Origin: Saccharophagus degradans 2-40
GTDB lineage: Bacteria > Pseudomonadota > Gammaproteobacteria > Pseudomonadales > Cellvibrionaceae
Assembly: GCF_000013665.1 (NCBI RefSeq)
Contig: NC_007912.1
Location: forward strand, 3,837,501 to 3,901,500
Length of the DNA stretch: 64,000 nt
Reading direction: 5' to 3'
Part shown: piece after piece, positions 7,486 to 17,352 of the stretch
How the letters are laid out: the number at the start of each line of letters is the position of its first letter
How positions within the stretch are numbered: position 1 is the stretch's first letter
Notes under the pieces: generated by a model
The model's database searches: none
What the model was told of the DNA's origin: nothing
What the model saw: only the letters and a program-made list of their open reading frames with translations
Translations under genes and position numbers: made by a program

Positions 7486-7617
7486 CAGGCACTAATTAAA
7501 TTTCTTTAACTAGTGCCTGTCTCGATTATTCTTTCTGTCTCGATTATTCTTTCTTTAACTAGTGCCTGCCCTATAAACAACAACAAAATTTCTTTAACTA
7601 GTGCCTGTCTCGATTAT
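7486..7617 (+). repeat. REP-like repeats, middle group with a 9-bp inverted pair
   Basis: Full copies of AGTGCCTGTCTCGATTAT occur at 7512-7529 and 7600-7617. Partial copies occur at 7535-7548 (right half) and 7561-7570 (left half only). The first copy forms an inverted pair: CAGGCACTA at 7486-7494 against TAGTGCCTG at 7511-7519, with a 16-base loop. The sequence TTTCTTTAACTAGTGCCTG recurs at least twice here and, in variant form, in the left group. The group begins about 140 bp after the transposase stop codon. Confidence 0.85.
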
Positions 7618-7637
7618 TTTATTTTATTTAACATCCT

Positions 7638-7997
7638 TTACTCAACAAGACTAACATTCCGCACTAACGCAATACCCGATATGCAGCGTTGATTAACCTG
7701 TACCGTAATCTTTTTCCCGGCTAATTTCGCGGCTAATAGCAAAGAATACTGATATTGCCCCGGCGCTCGAGAAAGATCTATAACGAAAGATTTATTGTAG
7801 TATGTGGAATCTCCAATACAATCAGGCTGCCAACTCATCCCATCGACCATTTTTACATGCACCCTGCCCGCGTAATCACTTTCACCATTATCATGCACCA
7901 ACACTTCCGCAACATCGGCGTCTACCCATGCGTTTCCACTTTGAGCGAGGCAAGAAATACTCAACCCCATTAGTGCCACCAATATAATATATTTCAT
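7638..7997 (-). CDS. Small secreted protein, array paralogue 14
   Basis: A 119-aa protein with signal peptide 'MKYIILVALMGLSISCLA'. The mature chain has a central Cys in 'WQPDCIGDSTYY', the clearest hallmark of the set, 'YSLLLAAKLAGKKITVQV', and a late Cys in 'NQRCISGIAL'. It sits between two groups of REP-like repeats. Because its hallmark is close to that of the first paralogue it is useful as a reference for the family. Function unknown. Confidence 0.82.
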   Translation of the reverse strand: MKYIILVALMGLSISCLAQSGNAWVDADVAEVLVHDNGESDYAGRVHVKMVDGMSWQPDCIGDSTYYNKSFVIDLSRAPGQYQYSLLLAAKLAGKKITVQVNQRCISGIALVRNVSLVE

Positions 7998-8079
7998 TTA
8001 AATCGTCTTACCTTAAAAAGTTAAAAGTAATATTCAGCATCGCTAATGCAATTTAGCCGTTGATCTTCAAGGTGATCTA

Positions 8080-8173
8080 AGTGCCTGTCTTGATTATTTC
8101 CGATTCCTTGCCTATTCCTTGCCTGTCTTGATTATTCCTTCTATTGTTTTTAGTCGAGTGCCTGTCTTGATTA
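8080..8173 (+). repeat. REP-like repeats, right group (TTGATT variant)
   Basis: Two full copies of the variant AGTGCCTGTCTTGATTA lie at 8080-8097 and 8157-8173, with a left-truncated copy at 8120-8136. All three carry T in place of C in the CTCGATT half, so this group looks like a separate subfamily or a later local duplication. They are on the same strand as the other groups. Confidence 0.82.
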
Positions 8174-8180
8174 CTGTTGA

Positions 8181-8561
8181 TTACTGTTGCGTGTCCAGCT
8201 TTGTGAAAAAATTTTTAGCCACAATCAAAGGCACCTTCTCCTTAACCACACGCCCCCTCGACATCTCACTCTCATCCAATTTAAAAGTTACGATATATCG
8301 ATCGATATACTTGTCGTTTTTTGATTTCAAATCGTAATAAACAAGCGTAACTGTCTGAAGCATATCCGAAGGCTGAAAAGGAAACACCCCCTCTTCAACC
8401 AGCTCTACGCTATAAATTTTTGCTTCCACATTTGAACTGGAACCCTCCTCAATCAATGTTAACCCAGCATTAATATAGGCTTCGAACTCTCGACCATCAT
8501 TACTTTCGTAATGACACCCCACAATAAAAAAAAACGATAATATTAAAATGAAACTTTTCAT
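8181..8561 (-). CDS. Small lipoprotein downstream of the RHS giant gene
   Basis: A 126-aa protein with a lipoprotein signal peptide (lipobox 'IVGC', Cys16), so it is predicted to be lipid-anchored. The mature part has no motif I recognise and is rich in Glu, Asp and Ser. It starts 9 bp after the stop codon of the giant RHS gene on the same strand, so the two are very likely co-transcribed. A small gene immediately after an RHS-type toxin gene is often its immunity gene. That role is an inference from position only. The envelope location would fit a secreted effector acting on or in the envelope. The last REP-like repeats end within a few bases of its stop codon. Confidence 0.7.
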   Translation of the reverse strand: MKSFILILSFFFIVGCHYESNDGREFEAYINAGLTLIEEGSSSNVEAKIYSVELVEEGVFPFQPSDMLQTVTLVYYDLKSKNDKYIDRYIVTFKLDESEMSRGRVVKEKVPLIVAKNFFTKLDTQQ

Positions 8562-8570
8562 ATAAAATAA

Positions 8571-11500
8571 TCACCACTGTTCATATTTAACACTATATTG
8601 AGTAAATGTATCTCCCAACCCCTGAAAAGTTGTATCCTCTAATCTTTTCCCTGTTGGAACAACAGTAGATTTCCCCCTATCCCAGTCATAAATATCCCAC
8701 CAAAGATGAGTAACACTTCCACTAACTTTTGGTATTCCACCACTGTCTAAATCTATCGTAAGATTCACTTGAGTTTGTAAAGTAGTGGTCCCAGCAGTGT
8801 AATACCAGTCCTCACTAACTGAGGCTCCATCAATATGCGAGCTATACACGCCGGCATAACTCGCAGAATCACCAGGAGCTAAAGAATTAATTATATTTTC
8901 AACTTCGTAATAGAACACATCAATATTATGATCAATTCCTCTCAGGACACCAAATTCAGTCCAAAGCTCAGACTCTCCACTATAAACAACAGCTGCTCCA
9001 TTACCATCTAAATAATGATTAAATGCCTTTCGAGCATTAGGATAGTCGTTAAACCAACCACCAACATTCATTGCAACCCTATAATAAGCTCGCTTGGCCG
9101 TCCGTCCCGCCCCCCCCTCAGCATTAAACAAATGCCCAAGAGCCGCAGTAATCGCTCCATTAGCAAACTTTCCACCGCTAATCCTAGATGTGGTACCACC
9201 AACTAGAGCGGCAATTGAAGTACGTGCAAATACATTTCCAAAATTTGGTCCAATGCTTCCCATTACACCTTTGGTCAAGCCAGCGCTAATAAAACCGTGC
9301 CCAAATTTTCCGCCCTGTAAATCAGCAGTTACACCACCAATTACTGCATGAGCAGTTATTTGCTTTGCAATTTGCGACCCTCTAAGCAGGTTGCCCCCAA
9401 ACGAATGAAATGCGGAGTTAGCTCGACCAAACATTGTTATGGACATATCATTCAATGCTTCGTTCGTTCTACCTAACGCGTTGAAATGATTGCCCACAGC
9501 ATGAAATGCGATACTCGACCAAGCTGAAACAATTCCCGCACCTATTGCATCGCCGGGGCTCGCTCCAGCAGCATATGCCTGTAAGGTTGTCATAACTGCC
9601 ACCACTGCAATCTGAATAGCTATATGCACTTCCATTGCAGTCATAACAATCGCTGCCAACGTTACTGCAAAATAACCACTAGGGTCCGTCGCATTCAGCG
9701 GGTTATTCATTACATAACTATACCTATTCAGCGATTGCGTATTATCCGGAGCTTGAACATGTGGGTCAGCCTGCAAAAAACGCCCCAAACGAGGATAGTA
9801 AATACGACCATTCATATGGATAACGCCAACCGAATCTAGCATCTCGTGGCCGGTAAAACCTTTAGGTGTTATAGAGCTATTAAATAAAGCAGCGGCAGAT
9901 AAACTCAAGTTTTCCAGGCTGTCCGCCGAGCGCCGAAAGCCCCAAGCATCAAAACTCATTAAGCTAGTAGCAGTGCCGCTTGCATCTAAAATGATATCAG
10001 TCGAGCCCAAATGATCTTTTAATATGTAGTGAACATCTACCGTACTAACTAGTGAAGACTGCCCGTCTGATGTAATTTCATTACCATCTGCATCGGTATA
10101 ATAGGTATGTAATGTACCTCCCATTAAGTGCCTTCGCCATTTAATATTTCCGTTAGCAAGTTTTACTTTTTCTACGTTCCCTAAGTACCACGTTTCCTCT
10201 GTACTTAAGACAGCCCCTCCTGCACTTTTTTTCTCATCTTTGCGGTAATAGCGCTTACGATCTGGGCCATATGAAAAATTGATTTCAGTCTGCCCCTTCG
10301 TGATTTTGCTTACCATATCGTAGGTGGTGTAGTCGAATACTCTCGCCCCGTCTCCCAGCATATTCCCGTTGGCATCGTAACGATAATTAATTGTGCCATT
10401 TGATTCGATTGTAGAAGTAACCGCATTAGGACCCGCTCTCATCCCACCCGACAACAAATCGTATTTATATGTGCCTACATCCTGCTTGTACGTAATATTA
10501 CCTCGGAAATCATATTTGACATCATGAGTGCGGTCGCTCGATGGGCACGTGTAGTCTGGGGCATGATGAATGCCGTATTGATAATCAGTATTTTGAAGCA
10601 GATCGGTTTTTACCAGACGATTTAAACGATCGTAACAATAGCTTTCACGCCAATGACTTTCTGTACCGAGAGCACCGCTAGTATTGTAGCGCCGAATTAA
10701 ATTACCTACATCATCCCACTTATATGTAATACTTTGAGCATACATACCCGAATTCGCAGATTGCGAATTGAGTAGACCCGACGCGACATTATAGGACTTA
10801 TTAATAGTTACCAAATTTGCCAGTTTAGCCTGCTCAAGTTGACCCCTTGCATCCATTTGAGTTACTTCATAGAGCAATGCATTGTCTTCTATGTTGTAAA
10901 TTTGCGTTAAGAAACCATCTTCGTTGTATTCATTCCTAACGCCACTTTCAATAGCTTCACCATTCCTTAGTACAAAATCCCCCAGAGCATTGTATTGAGC
11001 CAATACACGACCATTAGTGTAATCGTACTTTGTGCGAGTCTCATAAATATCACCATCACCAATCTGCTGGGTAGTAGACACCTGCTGCCCAAACTCGTCA
11101 TACAACGTTTTAACAAGATAATCAGTGGGATCACCGGGTTCATATAAGCGCCCTTTGGTGTATACAACAGCAGTAGGTTTTAGCAGCGCGTTATCAACCT
11201 TCTGCATACCTAAATTGTCATATTCATCGTAATACCACCGAGTATTACCTTCGATTGTGCTATCGGCAAAATAATCTACACGTGAGACTGGGCGACCAAG
11301 CAAATCATACTGATTAGAGACATATGTATTGTTAGCGCTAGTTTGCCTAATTAATTCACCAAATGCGTTATATGCATACTGCCAAAAGCCTTTGTTCGGA
11401 TCCCACATGGCAGTTTTTCGACCCAAGCCATCGTAACAAATTACCACCTGGAAATCGGAGGTAGGCTGACGACATAAGCCCTCAATGGTGCCGTATGAGA

Positions 11501-14500
11501 TCTCAATATCACCGGCATTATTTGGACCTTGACCTGCAGACAACAACTCTGTAGATAATAACTCTCCCTTAACACCGTACTCATAAATAAGGGTTGACCC
11601 AATAGTATCCTGTATACTTTTTAGCTCTCCGGCTGCGTTTTTCACTTCAATTTTGTGTTGATTTAGTGCATTTATATATGTCGTAGTGTTACCAGAATAA
11701 GATAACCTTGTTGTTGCACCACCAGGCTCCAACACCAAGGTCGCGCGCCCCATTAAGTCGAAGTAAGTTCTCGTCCAGTAACCAGGGCCTTCATCTGCAA
11801 AATACGGATTACTTACCCGAACCAAGCGCCCAAGAACATCGTATTGTTTATCTACATTGACATAACCGTTTAAGCCTAACGTAGTAGTTCGCACCTCTCT
11901 TCCAGCGATATCCATAAAAGAAGCGGCTTTAACTTTGCTATAACCTGCACCATTATCATAATTAAGCACTACAGTTTTAGCCGAGGAAGGACAAGCAATA
12001 GGCGAACTATTACAATTTTTGTATTGGGTTGCAGTCCACCTTCCCAAGCTAACAATCTCCTCTCTTGTTTCACGCCCCCAAACATCGTAATACTTTAACG
12101 TATTAACACCGTTGATCCCTTTTATTGATTTTGGCGCCCCGTATTCATTCCGAGATTCTACAATATCAAACTCATGCCCCAATGGGTCTCGCACACTTTC
12201 AACAAATCGACCTGTTGAATCAAAGCGTGTGACAGTTTCTCGCACCTCAAGCTCATCTGAAAACCCATTCCAACCACTTACAGCTTTAGTGCTGACATTC
12301 CCAAGGCCATCATATTCGTACGTAGTGGTCAAAATTTCACTAATTAACGCCTCCTCCCCTTCTTGATAAGGCAAGGATGTTTCTGATTTAAGTAAACCAG
12401 GATGCCCAAGGCCATCAGACGACGTGTAATAATCGAACTCTACAAACTCAGTTTTAGTTTCTCCATTTCTATCATGAGTGACCGTTGATTTTGTAAGTCG
12501 TCCCAAGTCACCAAAACTAAATGTTTCGCCATGTAAATTAAAGGTCCTGCCTGTGCCATACTCATTTAGCGTAGTTGTTGTAATATGGACATCTTCTCCA
12601 ATCAGATGCTGCACCGAACTTGTTGGGTTATTATTAATATCAACGTCATTTAGTGTTACCGTTTGATTTGCTATTTTTTGTAGCGAACTTGCAGCAGTAA
12701 ACTGCGGGCAGTCTCCCTGAGTATTAGATGTGCATTCATAAAGAGCATTAACTCCTTCACTCAAACTCACAACGCTTAGATTTTGATTCGGGCCCGATTG
12801 AGTCTCGTAAGTTAACTGATAAGTCGCACTTAGATATGGGACGATTGGTCCCAACACCTGCGTACCAGACGTTTTAGCGCTTACACCTACACTAGTTTTA
12901 GAAATTTTTGCTGCTCCTGCGCCAGCGCTAAATTTCTTAGAACTATAGACGTTATAGGCTTCACTCAACACACCGCCATCAGGAGCGTATACAATTGTCG
13001 AGAGTGGACTGCCAATATAGGGGAAATCTTGACGGTATGTGGTAGCGGTTTCTATACCAGTTTGCTCATCTTTGGTGACTAAGCGGTGAAAACCAAGAAA
13101 GCCCCGACCACCGGCTTGCATTTTAGCTTCACCATAAAAATATGAAACTGCAGCACGGCTATATTGATCGATACTACGAATACCTTTGTTTCCTGATGGG
13201 GATAGAGGATCATTCGTTATCTGAACACTTGGTGCAGGAGAGCTTACTTGTGTAACGACATAATAAGGTGCTGCGTACTGTAAAATAGGAGCAGCCGTTT
13301 GAATCTTATTTTGAGTCTCAATATTTAGCCCCTCATTAACCGCCCTATAAAAATCCTCCACCTCATCGACATCAAACGTATTACAAACTCTATAAGTACC
13401 AGTCTGCCATGAGTCCACTACACAGCTCAAAAACTCCTCTTCTTCGACCGCAGTTTTAAGATTCAACGCCGAATAATTGCCAGAAGTACTAATAGGTTCA
13501 TAAGTGACATTCGTTACCGCCCCAGCGTTATCTATTGATTTTATAGACTCAAAGCTTTCATGCGAGCTTTCAAAATAATGAATAGAAAGCCTTTCATCAT
13601 AAAATGTGATTAAATCAGTATGCGAATCACCGTTGACATCTGAAAAGACATAATTAGCCCCCCCTTTCCATATAACCTTTTGTTTCGATTCGCTAACGAA
13701 TTGATCTGCTGTTCTATCCCAATGATAGACATTAAATTTGGTAGTAGAGTCAGATTTAGACTCGCTAACTAGATCCAATAACCCGTCACCATTAACGTCT
13801 AAAAGCCTAATAACCTTATCTTCAGGTAGTGCAAGTATGGAATCCGGATCGGAATTAAATCCAACCCCTCTGCTAAGGTATACTTCAACTTGCCCATTGT
13901 TATGATACAAAACATCAGTCAGCCCATCCGCATTGATATCTCCAACCGATATGCCGGACTCAGGAAAATAATCCGAGTCTTCATGATCATAATCGCCAGA
14001 GACTCTAACCCCTAAATCTAACCATGATTCAAAGCCACTATCTGTGGCTACTACAATTTGTAGTTTCTCGCGCATATAAGAAACGTCTAGTATTTTTCCA
14101 TTACTTTCTCGGCGCTCTTGACGCTCAATGTAGTCACCGACTAACAAATCAAGCCTGCCGTCTCCATTAAAATCACCAAAGCCATGAAATCGAAATTCTT
14201 GATCATCAGTAAGATAGGACGCACCATATGGACAACTCCAGCACACTAAGGGCATATCATCCCGTCGCTCTAAGCGCTCAACTCCCGAATAGACAAGTTC
14301 CTCCCCGTTGGGTTTGAACCTATAGTAGCGATCCGAAGTTATTTCTTCTTCTGGATTTTGCTCCATTAGATATACACGACTTTCTGTTAGTGCATCGGTA
14401 AGACCGTCACCATTCACATCAATAAAAATTGCTTCTTTATCAAGGATACCCGTGTGAATTGAATTTGAAGATAACCTCCAGTTACCATTTTTTGACGGTT

Positions 14501-16859
14501 TTGCTAAATGAATATTCCACCCCTTAGCCCCTCTTGACCGATAAATAGCAACGTCCGCATGGCCATCGGCATTATAGTCGAGCGATTGCAAACCTACGAA
14601 GGACCGCTCGTTTTCATCAAACTCTACAACCATGCCGTCAAGATCTCCATTCTCGTCGACAAATCCTTGCTTTGTTAACGTACCAAATACTGAGATTGCG
14701 TAATGAAGCTCGTGATCGTAATTTTTACCTATGACATCAGAAGAGTTATTGGTCAACACCAACCAAGCAACATCCAATTCTCCGTCGCCATTTATATCTA
14801 TTGGTTGAAACTGTGTTGTAGGACTGATGCTCGATCCTAGCCTCAAATCGATATCTGGGCTACCGCCAGCCTGAGCCAGCAAATCACCATCGACGACCCC
14901 CCAAGAAAACTTGGTTGCCTCCTTGCACGAAGTACCAACACATTCTTGAATCGCTGTGACTAATGAGCGGTCTTTCTCTGCTACAGGGGATGTGTCTCGG
15001 TTATAATAGATATGATAGTTGCGAACATTTTTGTTACTAGTTACATTATTATCAACATTAACGCTGCTTAGTCGAACACTTCGCTCTGTGTATATTCCGG
15101 CTAAATACCCCTTTTGCACATCGGGCCGTCCTTCGTACCCGAAACTAATTACTGTATTCGCAGCTCCCCCTGAACCAAAAGCATACTCTATGCGATCGAC
15201 CCTAAAATTATTTCCATTCTCTTGTATGTAATAATACTTAATTGCATTACCGATGCTATCTTCTGAACGAGATAGCCCCCAAGTTAGAACCTTTCCTCCG
15301 GGAAATATTTGAGATGCTTGAGAATCGATAAACTCATTTGGCACACGACCAAAATATTGAATCGTTCCATCTTTTTTTACTGCCGTAAAATAACTACCAG
15401 AAGAGCTGGCGTTACCGTGTAAAGTAACAACAACCTGAGAATCTATTTCTGTTCTGTATTTTGAACCCGACTCACCATATACTCCGCTAATTTTTAGAAG
15501 CCTCATTCCATCGAAACAAAAGCGATCTTCATTGGTAAATGTTAACGGCCTAGATACACCATCAATAAATTTAGTTTGACGACAGCGAGTTATAGCCGAT
15601 GAAGCATTTAGGCTCCAACCAGTCCCCATAATCCCATTCGCAGCTTGACTAGAATAAGAAAAAGAAACAGAAGGGGTTACACCTGCCGTACCGGCCGGCG
15701 TAAACACCGAGATAGTGTAAGTAGCGGCACCAGTTTCACTTACCTTGAATTCACCACCTAATGTTCCAAATGCGTTTGCAGTACGCGTATTTACAGATAA
15801 CATCTCATCAATTGAATTAGCCGTATAATAACCTTCATCCACCACCCCGCCAGAATTACTATAAATCACATCAACAACATACCCACCAACTCCAGATAAC
15901 AACACCAAATCCATGCGGCCATCAAGGTTGTAGTCCTGTAACGCAATTGTGTTTCTTCTATCAGAAGGATCGAAGCGTGTTTCTGTATCGATGTTAGCTA
16001 CAATAAACTGAGGGAACCCGATTTCTGTCTGCAGTGCAGTTAACGCAGGCTCACCTGCTTGATAACCACGGATAAAGTAGTCTTCCTCTCGATCTCCATT
16101 CATATCGCCAGAGAAGTAATCTGCGTTCAATGTTGCCCGAGTAAAACTACCCAAATACCCTTCATCTAAATCTAGAAGTTCCGGCTGGGAGTAACCAAAG
16201 TTAGATGGCAAACGATTTAGAACAAAACTTGGGGGACCTTGGATATTGAGCGGAATTGATATATCACCTGCAATAAGAACAAATACATCCCTACCGTAAA
16301 AGTAAATGTCTCCGCTTACCCCATCGCCATTAAAATCTCCGTAATAAATATCGTAGTCTGAGAGGTCTAATCTTTCGTCTGGGCTATCATCTAGCGGAAT
16401 ATCTACCTTTACGACAGTGGATTGAAAATCGTTTTGAGCATTTGAATCGGTTGCGGAACAAATCGTTCTGGGATATGAGAGCCCACCACTGGTTGTCTCC
16501 ATATAATCTGAGCAGACTTTTAAAATGTACTTGTATGTTCCGTTCTCACTTTTAAATATTGAGTAATTAAGCGTGCCTTTTGATAATTCAGGAACAATTA
16601 GTATCTCTTCGCTGAAGACTGGATCATTTGCAACCAAATCGGCCCTGGCCTCGTAGAGGCTAAGCGTTTTCTTTTCATCGGTATCTTCATTTTCTACCCA
16701 AGCAGCCGGATCAATCACTAGGTTAAAGCTTCCGTCATAGCTATGGGTCTCATCACTACTTAAATACCCTGCAAACACAGGAGTACAAATAGCGCAAAGC
16801 GCAGTTAAAACAGTAATGCGCACAAAAGCGCCCAATTGCTTTTTAGTGAATGCAATCAT
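8571..16859 (-). CDS. Giant secreted SpvB/FG-GAP/RHS-repeat protein (toxin-like)
   Basis: A 2762-aa protein. It has an N-terminal export signal (hydrophobic residues about 14-30, ending 'TPVFA'), then FG-GAP/VCBS-type Ca-binding repeats ('DFNGDG', 'DYNLDGRMDL'), an SpvB-like domain around residues 360-430 ('GWSLNASSAITRC'), and a second long FG-GAP block with many 'DINGDG' motifs. Next comes a TcdB-like middle, followed by RHS/YD repeats ('YDVLGRLVRVS', 'YDGLGRKTAMWD', 'YDLLGRPVSRVDY'). The RHS core ends at about 2275-2390 with 'DHLGSTDIILDASG', 'YYPRLGRFLQADP' and 'NPLNATDPSG'. The remaining roughly 370 residues are the variable tail: a hydrophobic segment, glycine-rich repeats, then a unique C-terminal domain (about 2560-2762) I cannot identify. 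In known RHS and Tc proteins the shell encloses a toxic tail. A good TAAAGG site precedes the ATG. The signal peptide indicates Sec export, unlike type VI RHS effectors. Confidence 0.85.
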   Translation of the reverse strand: MIAFTKKQLGAFVRITVLTALCAICTPVFAGYLSSDETHSYDGSFNLVIDPAAWVENEDTDEKKTLSLYEARADLVANDPVFSEEILIVPELSKGTLNYSIFKSENGTYKYILKVCSDYMETTSGGLSYPRTICSATDSNAQNDFQSTVVKVDIPLDDSPDERLDLSDYDIYYGDFNGDGVSGDIYFYGRDVFVLIAGDISIPLNIQGPPSFVLNRLPSNFGYSQPELLDLDEGYLGSFTRATLNADYFSGDMNGDREEDYFIRGYQAGEPALTALQTEIGFPQFIVANIDTETRFDPSDRRNTIALQDYNLDGRMDLVLLSGVGGYVVDVIYSNSGGVVDEGYYTANSIDEMLSVNTRTANAFGTLGGEFKVSETGAATYTISVFTPAGTAGVTPSVSFSYSSQAANGIMGTGWSLNASSAITRCRQTKFIDGVSRPLTFTNEDRFCFDGMRLLKISGVYGESGSKYRTEIDSQVVVTLHGNASSSGSYFTAVKKDGTIQYFGRVPNEFIDSQASQIFPGGKVLTWGLSRSEDSIGNAIKYYYIQENGNNFRVDRIEYAFGSGGAANTVISFGYEGRPDVQKGYLAGIYTERSVRLSSVNVDNNVTSNKNVRNYHIYYNRDTSPVAEKDRSLVTAIQECVGTSCKEATKFSWGVVDGDLLAQAGGSPDIDLRLGSSISPTTQFQPIDINGDGELDVAWLVLTNNSSDVIGKNYDHELHYAISVFGTLTKQGFVDENGDLDGMVVEFDENERSFVGLQSLDYNADGHADVAIYRSRGAKGWNIHLAKPSKNGNWRLSSNSIHTGILDKEAIFIDVNGDGLTDALTESRVYLMEQNPEEEITSDRYYRFKPNGEELVYSGVERLERRDDMPLVCWSCPYGASYLTDDQEFRFHGFGDFNGDGRLDLLVGDYIERQERRESNGKILDVSYMREKLQIVVATDSGFESWLDLGVRVSGDYDHEDSDYFPESGISVGDINADGLTDVLYHNNGQVEVYLSRGVGFNSDPDSILALPEDKVIRLLDVNGDGLLDLVSESKSDSTTKFNVYHWDRTADQFVSESKQKVIWKGGANYVFSDVNGDSHTDLITFYDERLSIHYFESSHESFESIKSIDNAGAVTNVTYEPISTSGNYSALNLKTAVEEEEFLSCVVDSWQTGTYRVCNTFDVDEVEDFYRAVNEGLNIETQNKIQTAAPILQYAAPYYVVTQVSSPAPSVQITNDPLSPSGNKGIRSIDQYSRAAVSYFYGEAKMQAGGRGFLGFHRLVTKDEQTGIETATTYRQDFPYIGSPLSTIVYAPDGGVLSEAYNVYSSKKFSAGAGAAKISKTSVGVSAKTSGTQVLGPIVPYLSATYQLTYETQSGPNQNLSVVSLSEGVNALYECTSNTQGDCPQFTAASSLQKIANQTVTLNDVDINNNPTSSVQHLIGEDVHITTTTLNEYGTGRTFNLHGETFSFGDLGRLTKSTVTHDRNGETKTEFVEFDYYTSSDGLGHPGLLKSETSLPYQEGEEALISEILTTTYEYDGLGNVSTKAVSGWNGFSDELEVRETVTRFDSTGRFVESVRDPLGHEFDIVESRNEYGAPKSIKGINGVNTLKYYDVWGRETREEIVSLGRWTATQYKNCNSSPIACPSSAKTVVLNYDNGAGYSKVKAASFMDIAGREVRTTTLGLNGYVNVDKQYDVLGRLVRVSNPYFADEGPGYWTRTYFDLMGRATLVLEPGGATTRLSYSGNTTTYINALNQHKIEVKNAAGELKSIQDTIGSTLIYEYGVKGELLSTELLSAGQGPNNAGDIEISYGTIEGLCRQPTSDFQVVICYDGLGRKTAMWDPNKGFWQYAYNAFGELIRQTSANNTYVSNQYDLLGRPVSRVDYFADSTIEGNTRWYYDEYDNLGMQKVDNALLKPTAVVYTKGRLYEPGDPTDYLVKTLYDEFGQQVSTTQQIGDGDIYETRTKYDYTNGRVLAQYNALGDFVLRNGEAIESGVRNEYNEDGFLTQIYNIEDNALLYEVTQMDARGQLEQAKLANLVTINKSYNVASGLLNSQSANSGMYAQSITYKWDDVGNLIRRYNTSGALGTESHWRESYCYDRLNRLVKTDLLQNTDYQYGIHHAPDYTCPSSDRTHDVKYDFRGNITYKQDVGTYKYDLLSGGMRAGPNAVTSTIESNGTINYRYDANGNMLGDGARVFDYTTYDMVSKITKGQTEINFSYGPDRKRYYRKDEKKSAGGAVLSTEETWYLGNVEKVKLANGNIKWRRHLMGGTLHTYYTDADGNEITSDGQSSLVSTVDVHYILKDHLGSTDIILDASGTATSLMSFDAWGFRRSADSLENLSLSAAALFNSSITPKGFTGHEMLDSVGVIHMNGRIYYPRLGRFLQADPHVQAPDNTQSLNRYSYVMNNPLNATDPSGYFAVTLAAIVMTAMEVHIAIQIAVVAVMTTLQAYAAGASPGDAIGAGIVSAWSSIAFHAVGNHFNALGRTNEALNDMSITMFGRANSAFHSFGGNLLRGSQIAKQITAHAVIGGVTADLQGGKFGHGFISAGLTKGVMGSIGPNFGNVFARTSIAALVGGTTSRISGGKFANGAITAALGHLFNAEGGAGRTAKRAYYRVAMNVGGWFNDYPNARKAFNHYLDGNGAAVVYSGESELWTEFGVLRGIDHNIDVFYYEVENIINSLAPGDSASYAGVYSSHIDGASVSEDWYYTAGTTTLQTQVNLTIDLDSGGIPKVSGSVTHLWWDIYDWDRGKSTVVPTGKRLEDTTFQGLGDTFTQYSVKYEQW

Positions 16860-17352
16860 CTTTGGCCTTTACGGGTAGAAGCGAATTTAGAGGTTAATCA
16901 CGGAGACAAGCGGAAAATAGAAGTGCGAATTCCTTTGCAATATGCATGCGTCCCAGCGCGCGGCGATATTACCAGTCAAATCCGTCGCGCTCAACAAACC
17001 AACGCCACCAACTTAATAAATAGACACAAAAACCAAACTTATAAACTAGTAACAAGCCAAATAAACCAGACTAAATTACCAGAAATAAATATGCATTAAT
17101 AACAGATACCACTAGCACAACAGGTAAATTAATCTGGCAACTTGGTTTGCATGCAACCCAAGTTTATGCAGCACACACATGACATAAAGATTAACCGCCC
17201 CACAAATAGCAGCGCCACAATAACGACATAAACGCCAAAGCAGCCGCATAACTTACAGTCCCACACGAATTTGGAAAAACTAGAATATTTTTATTTAGCC
17301 AACTGTTTTCACCCTATAATGCCCCCCACTTTAACTAGGAGTTAACACAACA
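16860..17352. other. Divergent intergenic region upstream of the RHS gene
   Basis: About 490 bp between the divergent RHS gene and paralogue 15. Apart from a probable promoter for the latter I see no gene. The one long frame on the plus strand here (16836-17099) overlaps the RHS start and has no protein-like features. Confidence 0.55.
17291..17320 (+). promoter_or_regulatory. Probable sigma-70 promoter of paralogue 15
   Basis: A perfect TATAAT lies at 17315-17320, about 30 bp before the ribosome binding site of the next gene. A weak -35 candidate (TTATTT, 17291-17296) lies 18 bp upstream. The -10 box is convincing, the -35 box is not. Confidence 0.45.

Noticed and set aside
7296-7499. A short coding frame on the plus strand after the transposase
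   Set aside because: It overlaps the transposase end in another frame and then runs into repeats; it has no protein-like features.
5273-8173. A CRISPR array
   Set aside because: The 18-bp repeats are irregularly spaced, vary in length, are partly truncated, and have no cas genes nearby. They fit REP sequences of a RAYT.
16836-17099. A plus-strand frame across the RHS gene start
   Set aside because: It begins inside the leader of the RHS gene on the opposite strand and has no recognisable domain or ribosome binding site.
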